Below the pieces are notes generated by a model. That model was not told the origin of the DNA and did no database searches. It saw only the letters and a list, made by a program, of their open reading frames with translations. A stretch of DNA of 64,000 nt, taken from Pinus tabuliformis. Its lineage: Eukaryota; Streptophyta; Pinopsida; Pinales; Pinaceae. Below are positions 22,218-33,616 of this stretch, piece after piece. Both the position numbers and the translations under genes were made by a program. Location: NCBI GenBank assembly GCA_031772625.1, contig CM062810.1, forward strand, positions 456,883,731 to 456,947,730, in the 5' to 3' direction. Within the stretch, counting starts at the first letter, position 1; each line of letters opens with the position of its first letter.

Positions 22218-22222
22218 TATTA
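22218..22222. repeat. Target-site duplication of element B, right copy
   Basis: TATTA, identical to 16375-16379. Confidence 0.85.
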
Positions 22223-23676
22223 TTTATCTATAATAATTTGTAATTTTAAAAATACATTTTTAAATTATTATTACTATTTAAAAAAAAAATCTATTCATTG
22301 ATTCCAATTTAATCTAGTTCCAATTTGAAACATGATTTGAAGACCAGTTCCGATTTTTAAAACTATAATTTCAAATAAAAACTACTTTAATTTCATATCA
22401 AAAATAAAAAATTTAACCCAATTGTAATTTATATTTTTTATTTTTTCTATTATAAATATTTCTTTACATTTTCATTTCAATTTTATTGCTCCATTCAAAT
22501 CGAATGTTCACAACATCATAATTGGAGTGTTGCATCTTGCTCTATCCTACTAATATCTGCATGGAAACGCCAAAATAAAAAATTTTGATTTATTTTGACT
22601 GAGTCAAAATGTTAAACATTACAACATATTACAACATCTCTACCAAACTGTGCTGGAGAGTGTCTCTCAAGTCAATAAGATGGACCCACAAGATTTTGAA
22701 CTAATAATATTTACGTAAGAAATACCTTAACAATACACTCTATTAGTGACTATTCTATACCTCATAATCTAATATTAACCTATTACAATAATCTCACCTT
22801 ATTTAAATTTTTTTTTTTTAAGTCATGTTATATTATATTATATATCTTTAACACAAAATTATTTCAAATATGACTTTTCATTTTCTTTTTCTTTTGAAAA
22901 ATAGTAATTTTTAATGATCAATTATATTATATAGATACAATCTATACATTCTCATTTGCCAACTAATATGAGGCAAAATTCTCAAATATGTCTTTTCAAT
23001 TATATCAATATGCATTTCTTTAATTTATCACTTTCTCCAAATTTTAACTATATATTTATTTAATATATGTTAATTTTTCACATTCTTATTACATAATAAG
23101 TTGAAAAGTATAAAAATGCACGACATAATTCAAAATGAAAATAATTTGAGTAATATTTTAATTATGTATTTAAAAGTGAATTAATATTTTCTATTATTTT
23201 AAAATGTAAATAATAACAAATAATATTATAGTAAAAATAAAAATGTTAATCAAAATCTAAATTTTAATAATCAAATACATTTCAAAATTTTACACCTAGT
23301 TCACTTCCACATACATTTATATCATCAATAATGACCCACATTCTTACCACCATGTGGAAAACCCATATTAACCAAAAACATAACATCCTTTGCCACAATG
23401 AACATTTTTGTCCATGTCAAGTTACCAAATACTTATACCTAATTAATTAAAATGATAATATTAAATGGACAAACATTCAAATACTTTTTTTTCCTCTTCT
23501 TTACTATTATCTGTTGCTAGTGGTGCTGCAGAGGATGGTGCGATCTAGTAGAAGACATAAACTGAGAAGAAGAAAGAGTGTTTCGTCAATTTCCACCATG
23601 GACTTCACTGCATGTATCAACACCACTTTCAATTGCTCTTGTGATTATCACTATTAATACCCAATGAAGGGCCCTT
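22223..23676. other. AT-rich sequence between elements B and F
   Basis: Very AT-rich (runs of A and T throughout 22230-23480), with no open frame I can assign. It ends in slightly more complex sequence (23500-23676). That sequence continues beyond element F at 46985, since the two sides join at the GTAGG duplication. Confidence 0.6.
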
Positions 23677-23681
23677 GTAGG
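23677..23681. repeat. Target-site duplication of element F, left copy
   Basis: GTAGG, identical to 46980-46984 and 23.3 kb away from it. This marks everything between as one original insertion plus later events. Confidence 0.85.
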
Positions 23682-24161
23682 TGTAGGTTTTAACCCCATA
23701 CAAAAATTACCTGCATACGAGTTCTAAAACATAGAAAATAAACAATGCGAGAGCATAACACATAAAACACATATACACAGAGATTTCCCTTGGATCCCAA
23801 AACCGGGACTACCAGCTTGTTTTTCATTATGTTCCTTTCAATGTAACAATACATATTTATACCATGGACCAAAAACCATCGCGTCCAAAACCATGGACCG
23901 AAAACCATCGCATCCAAAACCATGTGCGAAAAACATGCACAAAACCATAGGTAGGTTCGCCCAACCTAATATAGGGTCCAAAAAAAAAAATTCCGGGCCG
24001 CTGCCTCGGACCCCATAGAGTGGGGTTACCTGCACCCCTCAAAACCCCTATGACCCCCCCCGATATGCAATTGGCGCAACGAAGGGAGGGCTCCGCCCCC
24101 CTTCTAACCCCTCGGTTAACTACGTGGGCTAGTCGTGGAAAGAATATAACACAACCCAACA
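23682..24161 (-). repeat. 3' LTR of element F
   Basis: 480 bp, plus-strand ends TGTAGG and CAACA. It shares with the 5' LTR a shortened GC-rich block (GAGTGGGGTTACCTGCACCCC) that differs from E, G and H, supporting the two LTRs as a pair. The purine tract follows at 24162-24172. Confidence 0.9.
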
Positions 24162-24540
24162 TTCTCCCACTTGTTGTTTTCTTTCCACAAGGGGCCACAA
24201 GAGAGCTTAGTTATTTATCCAACCTTGCAACACCCATTGTTTCTCTACACCAAGAGAAATATTAGAGCTCACAGATTTTGTCAATGCATTTGCAGTATTC
24301 TTCAAAGTGTGTACCTTTACCAACAACACCTTTTTGTCTTCTATCATATCCCTCACAAAGTGATTCTAAACATCAATGTGCTTTGTCTTTGAATGATATG
24401 CAGGGTTCTTTAATAAGAAAAATGCACTTTGGCTGTCACATTCTATCCCTATAGCTCCTTGTACTAACCCCATACTTGAACACAATCTCTGCAACCAAAC
24501 TACTTCCTTGCTTGCATGAGTGACTGCCATGTATTCTGCC
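24162..24540 (-). pseudogene. RNase H C-terminal part of element F
   Basis: Minus-strand reading gives [17 protein letters not shown], the [19 protein letters not shown] block and [16 protein letters not shown], collinear with 11520-11790 in E. Stops are present. It is cut at 24540 by the LTR of element C; the sequence resumes at 39929 with the next bases of the same domain. Confidence 0.85.
24536..24540. repeat. Target-site duplication of element C, left copy
   Basis: CTGCC here against GTGCC at 39924-39928, one mismatch. In element E the uninterrupted sequence reads GTATTCTGCCTCTGTAG, which confirms the join. Confidence 0.75.
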
Positions 24541-25590
24541 TGTCGGTCGGATAAATCGTTCTTGCGAACAAGACCGATCTCCCTAGTATCAATTGATATC
24601 TAGCGACAAGTAGAACAAGCAAATCTACCTTTCTCTAAATATTGCGATTTATAAATAAAAACCAAGAGGTGTTTTAGACCCTACCTTAAGTCCAACGCTA
24701 GTTTTTGGCAGCCATGCTTCGACCGTCCGAACAAGTTTCCTTTTAAGAACCTTCAAACACAAACAAGCACACATCAAATAACACCTACATAGCCAATATA
24801 ATAAATCATATTCATCATGGTGATCAAGGAATCCATGAAATAAACCATAAGAGACAGTGTATTGAGAAAAATATACTTGATTATATTAACTTTAAACAAA
24901 GAAGAACTTTACAACCTTGGTGCCTTGTTGTTGTACAAGCTCCTCCCAAGGTCCAAGCAAGAATCTCCTCTACTTTGACAAGATTCACACTCTTCCCAAT
25001 GAGATCAAAAGGTATGTAATCTCTCCTCTCAAGCTCAATTAGGAAGTCTAAATTCCAACAACATTTACCCTAAAAAATATTCAGCTTTCAACCTCCCCAG
25101 TAACCAGCCCAATGCCTCATTTTATAGTGCAAAGGGAGGAAGTTACAGGTCCACCTATGAAGGGATAGAGTCCTCCTTCAAAGGGATAAGCTCCTCACAT
25201 CAAGGGGTTAGCTCCTTTAGTTATGGGATGCATGAACATCAAAAGAGCGAACTTGCCACCTCATGATTCCCTCTAGAAGCTTCCAGAAATAACCCAAAGT
25301 GAGTTTTTAAGAATGTGCTTGCGCCTTTTTGACTTTTATAGGGGTCTGCACCCTTTACATAGAAACAGAGTGGGCATGTCCGTAGGGGACATGACCAAGG
25401 GGTGCGGGACCGCAGGTAATGCTAAGAGAAAGTGCGAAACCAGAGTTTTAGAGATTTTCAAGGACTTTCTCTCATTTTTCAAGGCTTGACATGAAGAGCT
25501 GAGGTTTAAGACTTGCATAGGAGGACAATATGAGTGGTGATAGACTCACACTGACTGTAGAATGTCATGGTGACAATATTTTGTGTAACA
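24541..25590 (-). repeat. 3' LTR of element C
   Basis: Plus-strand ends TGTCGGTCGG and GTGTAACA, inverted TG/CA ends. Differences from the other LTR are mainly C/T and G/A changes, as expected from decay of methylated cytosines. It contains the motif GGTGCGGGACCGCAGG (25400-25415), which resembles motifs in the internal region near 27660-27790. Confidence 0.93.
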
Positions 25591-25603
25591 GATTTCCCCT
25601 AAA
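25591..25603 (-). promoter_or_regulatory. Polypurine tract of element C
   Basis: On the minus strand TTTAGGGGAAATC directly precedes the 3' LTR. It would prime plus-strand DNA synthesis. Confidence 0.7.
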
Positions 25604-26759
25604 GTGTGAAGTCTGTAATAGATAGTATTTTTCATCTAAGAAGAGTGAAGTACTTTATCATTTGGAGGATCATCCTGTGGAGAGCCTGGTTGGAACCCGT
25701 AAAAACAATCAATACAATATATATATGTGATCATATCATCGCTAAGGTAGGCATTCCCATACTCAGATCAAAACTGAATAGAAAACTAACTAAACTGCTC
25801 TGATATAGGAATGGTTCTGTAATACATCATAAGTATAGACATATGTAGACACAGTGTGGGCACAGCCATCTGTTTATGAATAGTCCACTGTATAATGAAT
25901 AACAAAATTCCTTGCAGCCTGGATGGTGGAAACTAGATCCAGGGTCTTGATTTATACTTCCCGAAATAGTACGATTCTATCAATGTGAATGAATGTGTTG
26001 AAGTTGAACATGGTAGAAACCACTTGATTACTAATCAATGATGTAAATTGTTAACAAGTGTGAGAGAAACCACCAGTAATGTCAATGGATCTCAAAGTAC
26101 TCTGTACGATCCATGAAATGTGAATAGATGAGTTGATGTCGAACATGTCACGGAATCCTTTGATCGAAGGTAAATGATGCAACTTGTCGTCGAAGGCGAG
26201 AAACTGCCATTGAGGCATGCAGATTCCAAGGTACTGACGATTTCTAGATCATCTTTCTAGATAATGAGCTGAAGTCGATTGAAAGCGATCCATCGTAGGC
26301 AAGCCCACAACACGAAATCATAGATCAAGTTTGAAGAAACATAGTTGCAAGGACTGACTCAGGGATGGTCAAGATGGATGACAGATATTTTGCAGATGAA
26401 TGGTTTATTTGCACTGACCTCTTGAACACATAATGACACTGCAGATGGTTTGATGACAATTGACCTAAAGCTAATACCCAGAAACTGGTTGAAGACTTTC
26501 AATATGGTTTGATTAACTATTAGGCAAAGGATTTCCAAACCCATGTGAACAAAAAGTGTCGTGTTCAAGAGTGGTTAAATGATTTTCTGAGACACAAAGT
26601 ATAACAAATAGGTTCATTTTTCTCTCTTTTCCCCCACCATTTCTGGCAAGTACCTCTTTATTTTTGACAAGCTTGAGGAGGATAACATTTGCTTGGTTAT
26701 AAGCTCATCCTTCGGATGAGTCCAACTTAGTTTAAAATTCGAACCCTAAGAAGGCGTGG
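25604..26759. other. 3' untranslated region of element C, outer part
   Basis: No recognisable product. Two loosely similar blocks (around 25975-26060 and 26110-26170) share TGTGAATGA-T-TGTTGA-GT-GAACATG, perhaps an old duplication. Confidence 0.4.
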
Positions 26760-27260
26760 TCTGTTCCTGCTTGTAATTGAACAGGTCCTTTACTGTTAAA
26801 TTTTAACGAGTCTAGTATAGGAGAAACTTGGCATTTTTCAATTTTAGGGAGTCAGAAGAAAAACTTAAGAAAAATCCATGGTTGTCCTTTTTCGTAAATT
26901 TGTGTCTCCCAAGCCCGAAAAAGTATAAAATAATACTTGAGAGAACCGCTTGATCATTATGATCAAGGAGTACTTTTCATAATTAGTGTCTTCGATCCGA
27001 AAAAGTAAAAAAGCGATCAAGGACACATCGTTTTATAACCTATATTGAACTTGAAACGACAAAAGCCCGACAATATTTTCATGTTTATACGGTCAGAAAA
27101 GAGCTGTAAGTGGACCGTCTTTTTAATTCTATTTTAACGAGCTTAAAAAGAAAAACTCGGCAATCTTTTCATATTTTAGGAGTCAGAAAAGAGCTTAAAA
27201 AGAAAAAATCGGCAATCTTTTCATATTTTAGGAGTCAGAAAAGAGCTTAAAGATGACTCT
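26760..27260. repeat. Tandem array in the 3' region of element C
   Basis: Clear 52-bp units start at 27139, 27191 and 27243 (GAGCTTAAAAAGAAAAA-TCGGCAATC). The two full units differ at one position. Older, diverged units with TTTTAACGAG, TTTTCAT-TTTTA-G-GTCAGAAAA extend to about 26760. The counterpart in element D is at 2060-2430. Confidence 0.8.
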
Positions 27261-27558
27261 AATGTTTTTTTGTTGAAAATGATAAATTTTGCCTGAAAAA
27301 TCTAATATTTTGCACAAAAACTCAAACATTACTTATACTTGTTTAAAATAAATAAAATGCATCAAAAATTTACCTTTTTAAAGTGAAAAATAAACAAATT
27401 AAAGATTCATTTATTCAAAAAAGCTTATAAAAAGGGCTTTTGTAAATTCATTTTTACCGTTTGACTTTAGAGTGAGAAAAGAGAACTTTTGGGTCAGAAA
27501 CTTCCTGTGGAGATTGCGGAAAATCTGTCCGTTGGAAACGAAGACCGTCACCTCCAGG

Positions 27559-27883
27559 TAATCAAAATCACTTTAATATTTCATTTCAATTGTTTGAATT
27601 TTGTTTTTAGGCTTCTATTTTGATTTTTAGGAAAAATTTAGTTTAAAAGACCGCTCATGGGGGTCCGCAGGCACAGCATGCGAAACCTGCGGACCCCGAC
27701 CTTTTCCTGCAAAGGAAAGAGCCAGGGGCCGTACCTGCTGTTTTGGCAGAGTGCGGACCTACACACTGTCCCTAACTGGAGAGTGCGGACCTCGTGACAT
27801 AGGTTTTACAACTTCAATTTTTTCAATTTCTGCCCAAAAACTTTGAATTAAAATGTTCTAATCCGCCTTTTCTTTCAATGTAG
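27559..27883 (+). other. Candidate intron upstream of the antisense ORF
   Basis: GTAATC after CACCTCCAG at 27558, and TTTTCTTTCAATGTAG ending at 27883. Both fit plant splice-site style, and the open frame starts just after. It contains the hairpin at 27660-27697. An upstream exon (27480-27558) is possible, but no start codon could be fixed. Confidence 0.4.
27660..27697. repeat. Inverted repeat with 12-bp perfect arms
   Basis: GGGGTCCGCAGG at 27660-27671 and CCTGCGGACCCC at 27686-27697, with a 14-base loop. GC-rich in an AT-rich region. Related motif GTGCGGACC occurs at 27751-27759 and 27783-27791 and, with one change, at 38705-38713. Confidence 0.85.
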
Positions 27884-29098
27884 GATATACATAATTCTCA
27901 GTTGGCGGGAACAAGAGCACGAAGATGTGGACCTTTCCACAATTAATCATCAACCTTCAATAGATGCATTGAAGGCATGCATGTTATTTAAATTCTGGGC
28001 CATACCTGGCATGAGGGCCCAAGTAGACTTTTTGCAGTGGCTGGTGGACAGGTGGAATATACAGGACCAGTGTTTCAGTATTGGTGGCCACCAGCTCGAA
28101 ATGGAGCCAGAGGAAATTTACTTCTTGACTGGTTTTCCCAAAAGAGGTGAACAATTGACTCTATTCGGGACTAGGCCAGGTGGCCAGTCTGTCGATAGTC
28201 TCTGGCTAGAGTCTTGTGATGACCAAACCAAGGACAAAGGGATTGATATCAAAACCATCTCCCGTCCTGAACTCAAAGTGATTGCATTTACTATCACTAG
28301 ACTCTGTGGAAGCGTAGCACTGCATGCAGCCACCGGATCCTAAATGCGAATGGCAGTATACTGTTATCGAGGCACCATCTTCAACTGGTGCGAAGCTGTG
28401 TTGGCTAATGTAAAAGGCCAACTGACTAGAGCAAAGAACGGACAACTAAAAAACATTGGATATGGTTTCTTAGTTGTGAGCTTTGGTCTAGAGAGGGTCC
28501 CGATGTTGGTCCCACAACATCTTTCTGTTGGAGCTGGACTTCCCCGAGAGCCCAAGCTGATGTGTTGGGTTGCAGTTATGGCCCATCATCTTGAGGAGGG
28601 TTCAAAGGTTGTTCAATTTCCTCCTGAGTATTTTCATTGGTTGGAGAACCAAGTTTTGGGATTCAGGATTTTCCTTATGCTGGGATGGATTATCGTGGTG
28701 ACCCAGACATGGCTCTTCCACTAGGAGAGAAATGGGATGACTCAGGTAAAATCATTCTCAACATTTCCCAATTTAAATTTTTTTGTTTTTAAATCATCCA
28801 AAATTGATAGTAAAAAGTTTCAAATGCAGATGTGGGTCCATGACGACCATCCACTCTCCGGCCCTATGAGAGGAGACACCCAGCTGTAGCGGTACCAGCC
28901 CCATGGGACAAATCTACAGAGACCCTGGCTGAATTGGAAAACCATCCAGAGCGCTTGACAACAGATATTCCAGAGACTGGCATAGATGAAATTCCTCTTA
29001 GGTTACAACGCTATGTGATTAGGGTCCCAGGACCTTTCAGGAGGTTCCTTTGTAGGGTGGCTCGAGCAGTGGTTTCTTATCGTGATCATCACCAGTGA
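27884..29098 (+). pseudogene. Antisense ORF of element C, plant mobile domain-like, with intron
   Basis: Runs opposite to gag-pol, between the second RNase H and the 3' LTR. Exon 27884-28745 codes FLQWLVDRW, then FSIGGHQLEMEPEEIYFLTG (an LVxRW...F...G...ED...LTG pattern as in the plant mobile/aminotransferase-like domain), then VIAFTITRLCGS, NGQLKNIGYGFLVVSFGLERV. GTAAAATC at 28746 to CAAATGCAG at 28829 is an 84-bp intron. The next exon joins in phase and ends PLRLQRYVIRVPGPFRRF...DHHQ with TGA at 29096. Lesions: TAA 28341-28343, a one-base loss near 28667, TGA 28841-28843. Function is unknown; the family name is my judgement without a search. A captured host domain or an element-specific antisense gene are both possible. 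Confidence 0.6.
28746..28829 (+). other. Intron in the antisense ORF
   Basis: 84 bp, ACTCAG|GTAAAA to AATGCAG|ATG, T-rich before the acceptor. With the frame corrected upstream, the codon GAT is formed across the junction and the frame stays consistent to the terminal TGA apart from one in-frame TGA at 28841. Confidence 0.55.
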
Positions 29099-29291
29099 TA
29101 GGATAATCGCCTTTTGTATACTCATATGACATTTTTGATTTTTGTACTATCATTTTTGCCGATCATAAGGTGTTTTTCAACCTATGATCAGAGACGATGT
29201 ATATTTGACACACTTCTATGTTATGCTATATCACTATTACTGGCTATCTTGTAAAACATGTTATGGAATGTTTTTTAAATTTACTATTTGA

Positions 29292-29711
29292 TTATTGCAA
29301 ATGTCTACTTAACATTCGAGAAGCAAATGCATCTGCTAATGTATTTAAATATCTTGGAATATGCTGATATTCAATATAGTCAAATTCATGTTCCAAGAGA
29401 CAAACTCTCAAAAATAATCTTAATAACACTGGATTTCTAATGGCATAAACTCTATTAAGCTGCAATACAACGAGTTTAGAATCTAACCTCACAATCAAAC
29501 TCCGAATCCCAAATGAGATGGATTCAGATAATAACTCAATCACTGCACTATACTTTGCAATGTTGTTTGTTGTTTGACCGAGGCTTACCCCATGCATAAA
29601 TACCAACTCTTCAAAGGGTGAATAGATAACCCAAGCTGTGGAAGAAATGTTCCATGTATTACGACAAGCACCATCAGCGAAACCAATGTATGTTTGAAGA
29701 GATGTCGACAT
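29292..29711 (-). pseudogene. Second RNase H-like domain downstream of integrase (element C)
   Basis: 139 codons. IGFADGACRNT holds the first acidic residue, NNIAKYSAVIELL the second position, LIVRLDSKLVVLQLN the third Asp, and HIPRYLNTLADAFA the His and last Asp. This is the archaeal/plant-type RNase H pattern (aRNH), distinct from the gypsy RNase H inside the RT frame. The active-site Glu of the usual NNIAEY is Lys (codon at 29553-29555), a single G-to-A change, so this copy should be inactive. It lies beyond the integrase stop, not between RT and integrase. It is open from ATG to TAG and otherwise undamaged. Confidence 0.8.
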
Positions 29712-29849
29712 CTACAATATCAAGAGTAAAATCAAGATAAGCAGGAATAATGACAAAAACACTCTCTAAACTAAGCACACATTTCTAATCTAAAACACAC
29801 AAGCTAGAAAGAAAACTAATCTAACTAAAATCTCCACACCCAGATTTAT

Positions 29850-31020
29850 GCATAATATCTCTTCAGATAAAGACCATTTCTGGGCTTACCTAAAGAGACA
29901 CCGTCAAAATTTACCAATTCATAGGCCCCTTTCACCAGCTTTCACTTAACAACATAAGGACCATGCCACATAGGTACGAATTTTCCAGCCCCTAGCTTAT
30001 CATTTGCTTGATCGTATAGTAAGGCTAGGTCTCCTTCCGAAAAATTACGAGGTGTAACATTTCAATCATACTGAGCTTTAATACGTTTGGCATGAGTTTC
30101 GATTTCTAGTGCAGCATCACGTCGATTCTCATCTAGCTGAGCCAAGTACAACAAACGTTTCTCCTCTTCGGAAGTGGCTGGGAGTAATTATATGGCTATT
30201 TGCAATGACGAGATTTCGCATTCAATGGGTAACACAACCTCCAAACCGTAAACCAGTTGGAAAGGAGTGAAACCAGTTGATGTTTTTATTAAGGTTCGAT
30301 ACGCCCAAAGCGCTGAAAATAACATGTTATGCCAATTCGACCTATGAATACCAATGATTTGTTGGATCATAATGACTAGAACTTTGTTGATGGCTTCAAC
30401 CAGACCATTTGCTTGTGGGTAATATGGAGTAGAACTATCATGACGCAGGCCAAGCTAATCTGTTAGTTCAATCATCATGATGTTTCAAAAATGATGCCCA
30501 TGATCAGTGATAATTGCTTGTGGAACACCGAATCTAGTAATTATATGATTGAAAATGAAAATCGCAACAGTTTTTCCATCTGCTGAAAATGTAGGCATCG
30601 CCTCGCCCCACTTGGTAAAATAATCTACCGCAAGGATGATATACGCATGCCCCTCGACCGAGTGAGGGTTACATGTAATAAAGTCGATACCCCACTTTGC
30701 AAAAGGACCGACGACAATTATAGGGTGGAGAGGAGCAGGTGGAGCACACATCTTTCGATCAAAAATTTGACAATTGTGGCATTTTCAGACCACGTAAATA
30801 CAATCTTTAAACAAAGACCACCAGAAATAACCAACACGCAATATCTTTTGGGCTGTGGCATACCCAGACATATGACCGCCACATGCTCTAGAGTGATAGT
30901 CATTTAGAACCTTTTCAGCTTCCTCATGAGTTAAACAACGTTGGAAAACAGAGTCCACCCCACGACGATAGAGTGTATCTCCAATAATCTTGTATTGTTG
31001 GGATTGGAAACGTATTTTCC
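29850..31020 (-). pseudogene. Tat-like integrase (element C)
   Basis: Zinc-binding region near 30980-30760 (HMSGYA..., CHNCQIF), then 30751-30485 with KWGIDFITCNP (first Asp), YFTKWGEAMP and ITDHGHHF (second Asp). Next YYPQANGLVEAINKVL (catalytic Glu kept), 30370-30188 (LWAYRTLIKTSTGFTPFQLVYG) and the C-terminal domain LLYDQANDKLGAGKF-P-WHGPYVVK ending KRYYA near 29850. All three catalytic acids are readable, but at least three stops (for example at 30185 and 30455) interrupt it. Confidence 0.88.
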
Positions 31021-31030
31021 GTCGCTGAGA

Positions 31031-32797
31031 TCATGAAATTTCAGGCCGAAAATATTGGGTTTGGAGATAAACTATGATATCCCCATGCCATGGATCAAGA
31101 GTGCTGATAAGAAACAAGGATTCGTCCGCAATGGGCTCTTCCGCCACAGTTTCAGTATCAGCATGCGAGAAGTCAGACATCAACTCCGCAAAAACTAAAG
31201 ATTTCTTTGACTTGGATTTCTCAAATTCCAAGTCAAATTCCTGCAGGATAACAATCCATTTGGAATACTTGCCCCCTAGAAATTGTTTTGTCAAAATATA
31301 AATCATAGGGTTACAGTAAGAAATTATAGTAATTTTGCGTAGTAAGATGTAATGATGAAATCTTTGGACAGCTTGAACAGCTGCCAAGGCCAATTTATCC
31401 ACATGTGAATATTTTAGCTCAGTCGGATTCAAAGTTCGACTAAGGTAGTAAATCACATGTTCACTACCGAATTCATCTTCCTGAACTAACACCATTTCGA
31501 TGGTGGAATGAGTGGTGGCGAGATACAAGAAGTAATCCTGGTTGTAGTTGGGAGGATGCAATAACGGTGCATGGGTCAACGCATGTTTAAGTGCATCAAA
31601 ATATTTGTCAGCTATCTCATCCCAAAAGAATGGAGTATTCTGTTTCAATAACCTGGTAAAACCCTTTGTTATGTCGGCATAGTTAGGAATGAATCGATGT
31701 AAAAGGTTTGCTTTCGCTTGCAAACTTTGGAGTTGGCGAAGTGTCGAAGGAGGAGGAAATTTGACAATAGCTTCAACCTTCGAGGGATCGACACGAATGC
31801 CAGCTTTCGAAACAACAAATCCCAGTAAACGACCCATTTCTATACAGAAAACACATTTGTGTGGATTCAACCTAATTCGATAATGCCTACATCTCATAAA
31901 GATCACTCGTAAATGACTGAGATGATCGGCTCTACGTAATGAATGGGCAGGTAAATCATTGAGATAAGGTTGCACAATGTGCTTGATGTCATGAAACGCG
32001 TAAGACATAGCTCTTTGAAAAGTTGCTCCGGCGTTTTTCAACCCAAAAGGTAATTTGCAATAAGCAAATGTCCCCCATGGACAAATAAAAGCCGTTTTTG
32101 GTTGATCAGTAGGTAGAATGTTGATTTGATTGTAACCGAAAAAACCATCCATAAAGGAGAATATTTCACTGCCGGCACAATCATCAATAATTTGATCGAT
32201 ATAGGGAGTTGGGTAATTGTCTTTGGGACAGGCTCGATTAATATCCCTATAATCGATACATATTCTTATCGTTCCTTGCTTTTTGTTAACAGGAACAATA
32301 TTCGATACCCAATCTGTTAGGGGAATTGGATAAATGAAACCTGCTTTAAGTAATTTTTCAACTTCTGCTTTAATAGTGGTAGCTTTTCGCGGGTGGATTT
32401 GACGCAAACGTTGCCGAACGGGTTTAACATCCGGGTAAGTTTTGATTTCATGAACAACAATTGTTGGATCAATTCCTGGCATTTCTTCATATGACCAGGT
32501 AAACACATCGTGAAATTCTTGAAATAGGGCCTTATATGTTTGAAGTTCATTTTCTGTACAGGAGGCACCTGTATGAATGTTTTCAAAAATTCTTGGTTTA
32601 ACTGAAATGTCTATAGGAACCGTTCGAGAAATATTTCCCAAATTTAACTTAGAATCAGGATTTTTCAATGGATTCTGTGGTTCCTTGACATAATCAGTAG
32701 TAAAAATAGATGAAAAATCATTTTCAAAATGATCAATCTCAGGTAAAAATGAAGATCTATGATGAAGATCTTCCCATGGTAAATCATCAACAGACAA
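31031..32797 (-). pseudogene. Reverse transcriptase and gypsy RNase H, 588-codon open frame (element C)
   Basis: Longest open frame in the window. RT: VVHEIKTYPDVKPVRQRLR, TDWVSNIVPVNKKQGTIRIC, DYRDINRACPKDNYP, FSFMDGFFGYNQI, FGLKNAGATFQRAM. The catalytic box reads PYLNDLPAHS: the first Asp of YxDD is Asn (AAT at 31958-31960), a GAT-to-AAT change that should inactivate it. Then NPHKCVFCIEMGRLLGFVVS and RNase H from DYFLYLATTHSTIEMVLVQED to GGKYSKWIVILQEFDLEFEKSKS. It is in frame with protease, separated by TAG 32810-32812. Confidence 0.92.
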
Positions 32798-32809
32798 AAT
32801 TTCATGAAT

Positions 32810-33589
32810 CTACTCATCAGTATGAACAAGTTCGGAAAAATTTGTTGAATCTGAGTTTGATGTTGAAAGTGGTTCTCCATGGACCACATTCATTAGGTCA
32901 ATTTCAGTTGAAGAAGGGTCGGAAAATGACTGTACAGCCTGATACACAATTTCATAGGGACTCAAAGGCATCGCATCACCAAATGAATCTGCCTCAGATT
33001 CGGAAGGTACGATCCAAGGATCATCATAAACAATAGTGTCTGATGAAATCATATGAATGGTTGCAGTAGAAGGCGATACGTTAGGAGGAGGAAAGGAAAA
33101 ATTTGCTAGTAAACCAGAATATTTAACCAATCCTACCCCAACATCCTTATAAGGGATAGTTTTTTTACCGACATGTTGTATACTTTCGGAAGAGGCTAGG
33201 TCGAATGAAAAATATGTCAGCTGGTCTATAGTTACGATCTTTCCATTATGAGGAAACTTTATAAGCCGAAAGACCGATGAAACAACAACAGTCATAGCGT
33301 AAGACCAACTACGACCTAAGAGAAGGTTGTAATCTAGTGGGGCATCAACCACTTCCACATCTAGATTAACAGTTTTGCCTTCAACCCCTATAGGTAAATC
33401 CTGTAGAATGCGAAAAGGATGGAACCCACGGCCATCAAAATCCCTTAGAATCGTCAGGTATTTATTGAATGTAGGAGAACCAAGTGATCTCCAACACTGG
33501 ATCGACATAATACACGTTGAAGCTCCCTCATCAATTACAGTCCTAAAGCAAGGTCTGTTTTTGACTAACATTGGAATCTGGAAAGCCAT
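32810..33589 (-). pseudogene. Tat-like aspartic protease and spacer (element C)
   Basis: Active-site strand VIDEGASTCIMS near residue 20, and flap/second strand VVDAPLDYNLLLGRSWSYAM near residue 90. The rest is a long acidic, Ser-rich spacer ending at TAG 32810. In frame with the zinc-knuckle part upstream (one TAA at 33617-33619) and RT downstream, so gag-C-terminus, protease and RT once formed one reading frame. Confidence 0.85.
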
Positions 33590-33616
33590 TTGATGAGGTA
33601 AGCGAGGTGTACTATT

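Noticed and set aside
26760..27260. CRISPR-like array
   Set aside because: Units are directly adjacent without unique spacers and lie in a plant retrotransposon 3' region.
28118..28445. Minus-strand frames opposite the antisense ORF of element C
   Set aside because: No family motif; the plus strand has a coherent spliced reading with conserved-looking segments.
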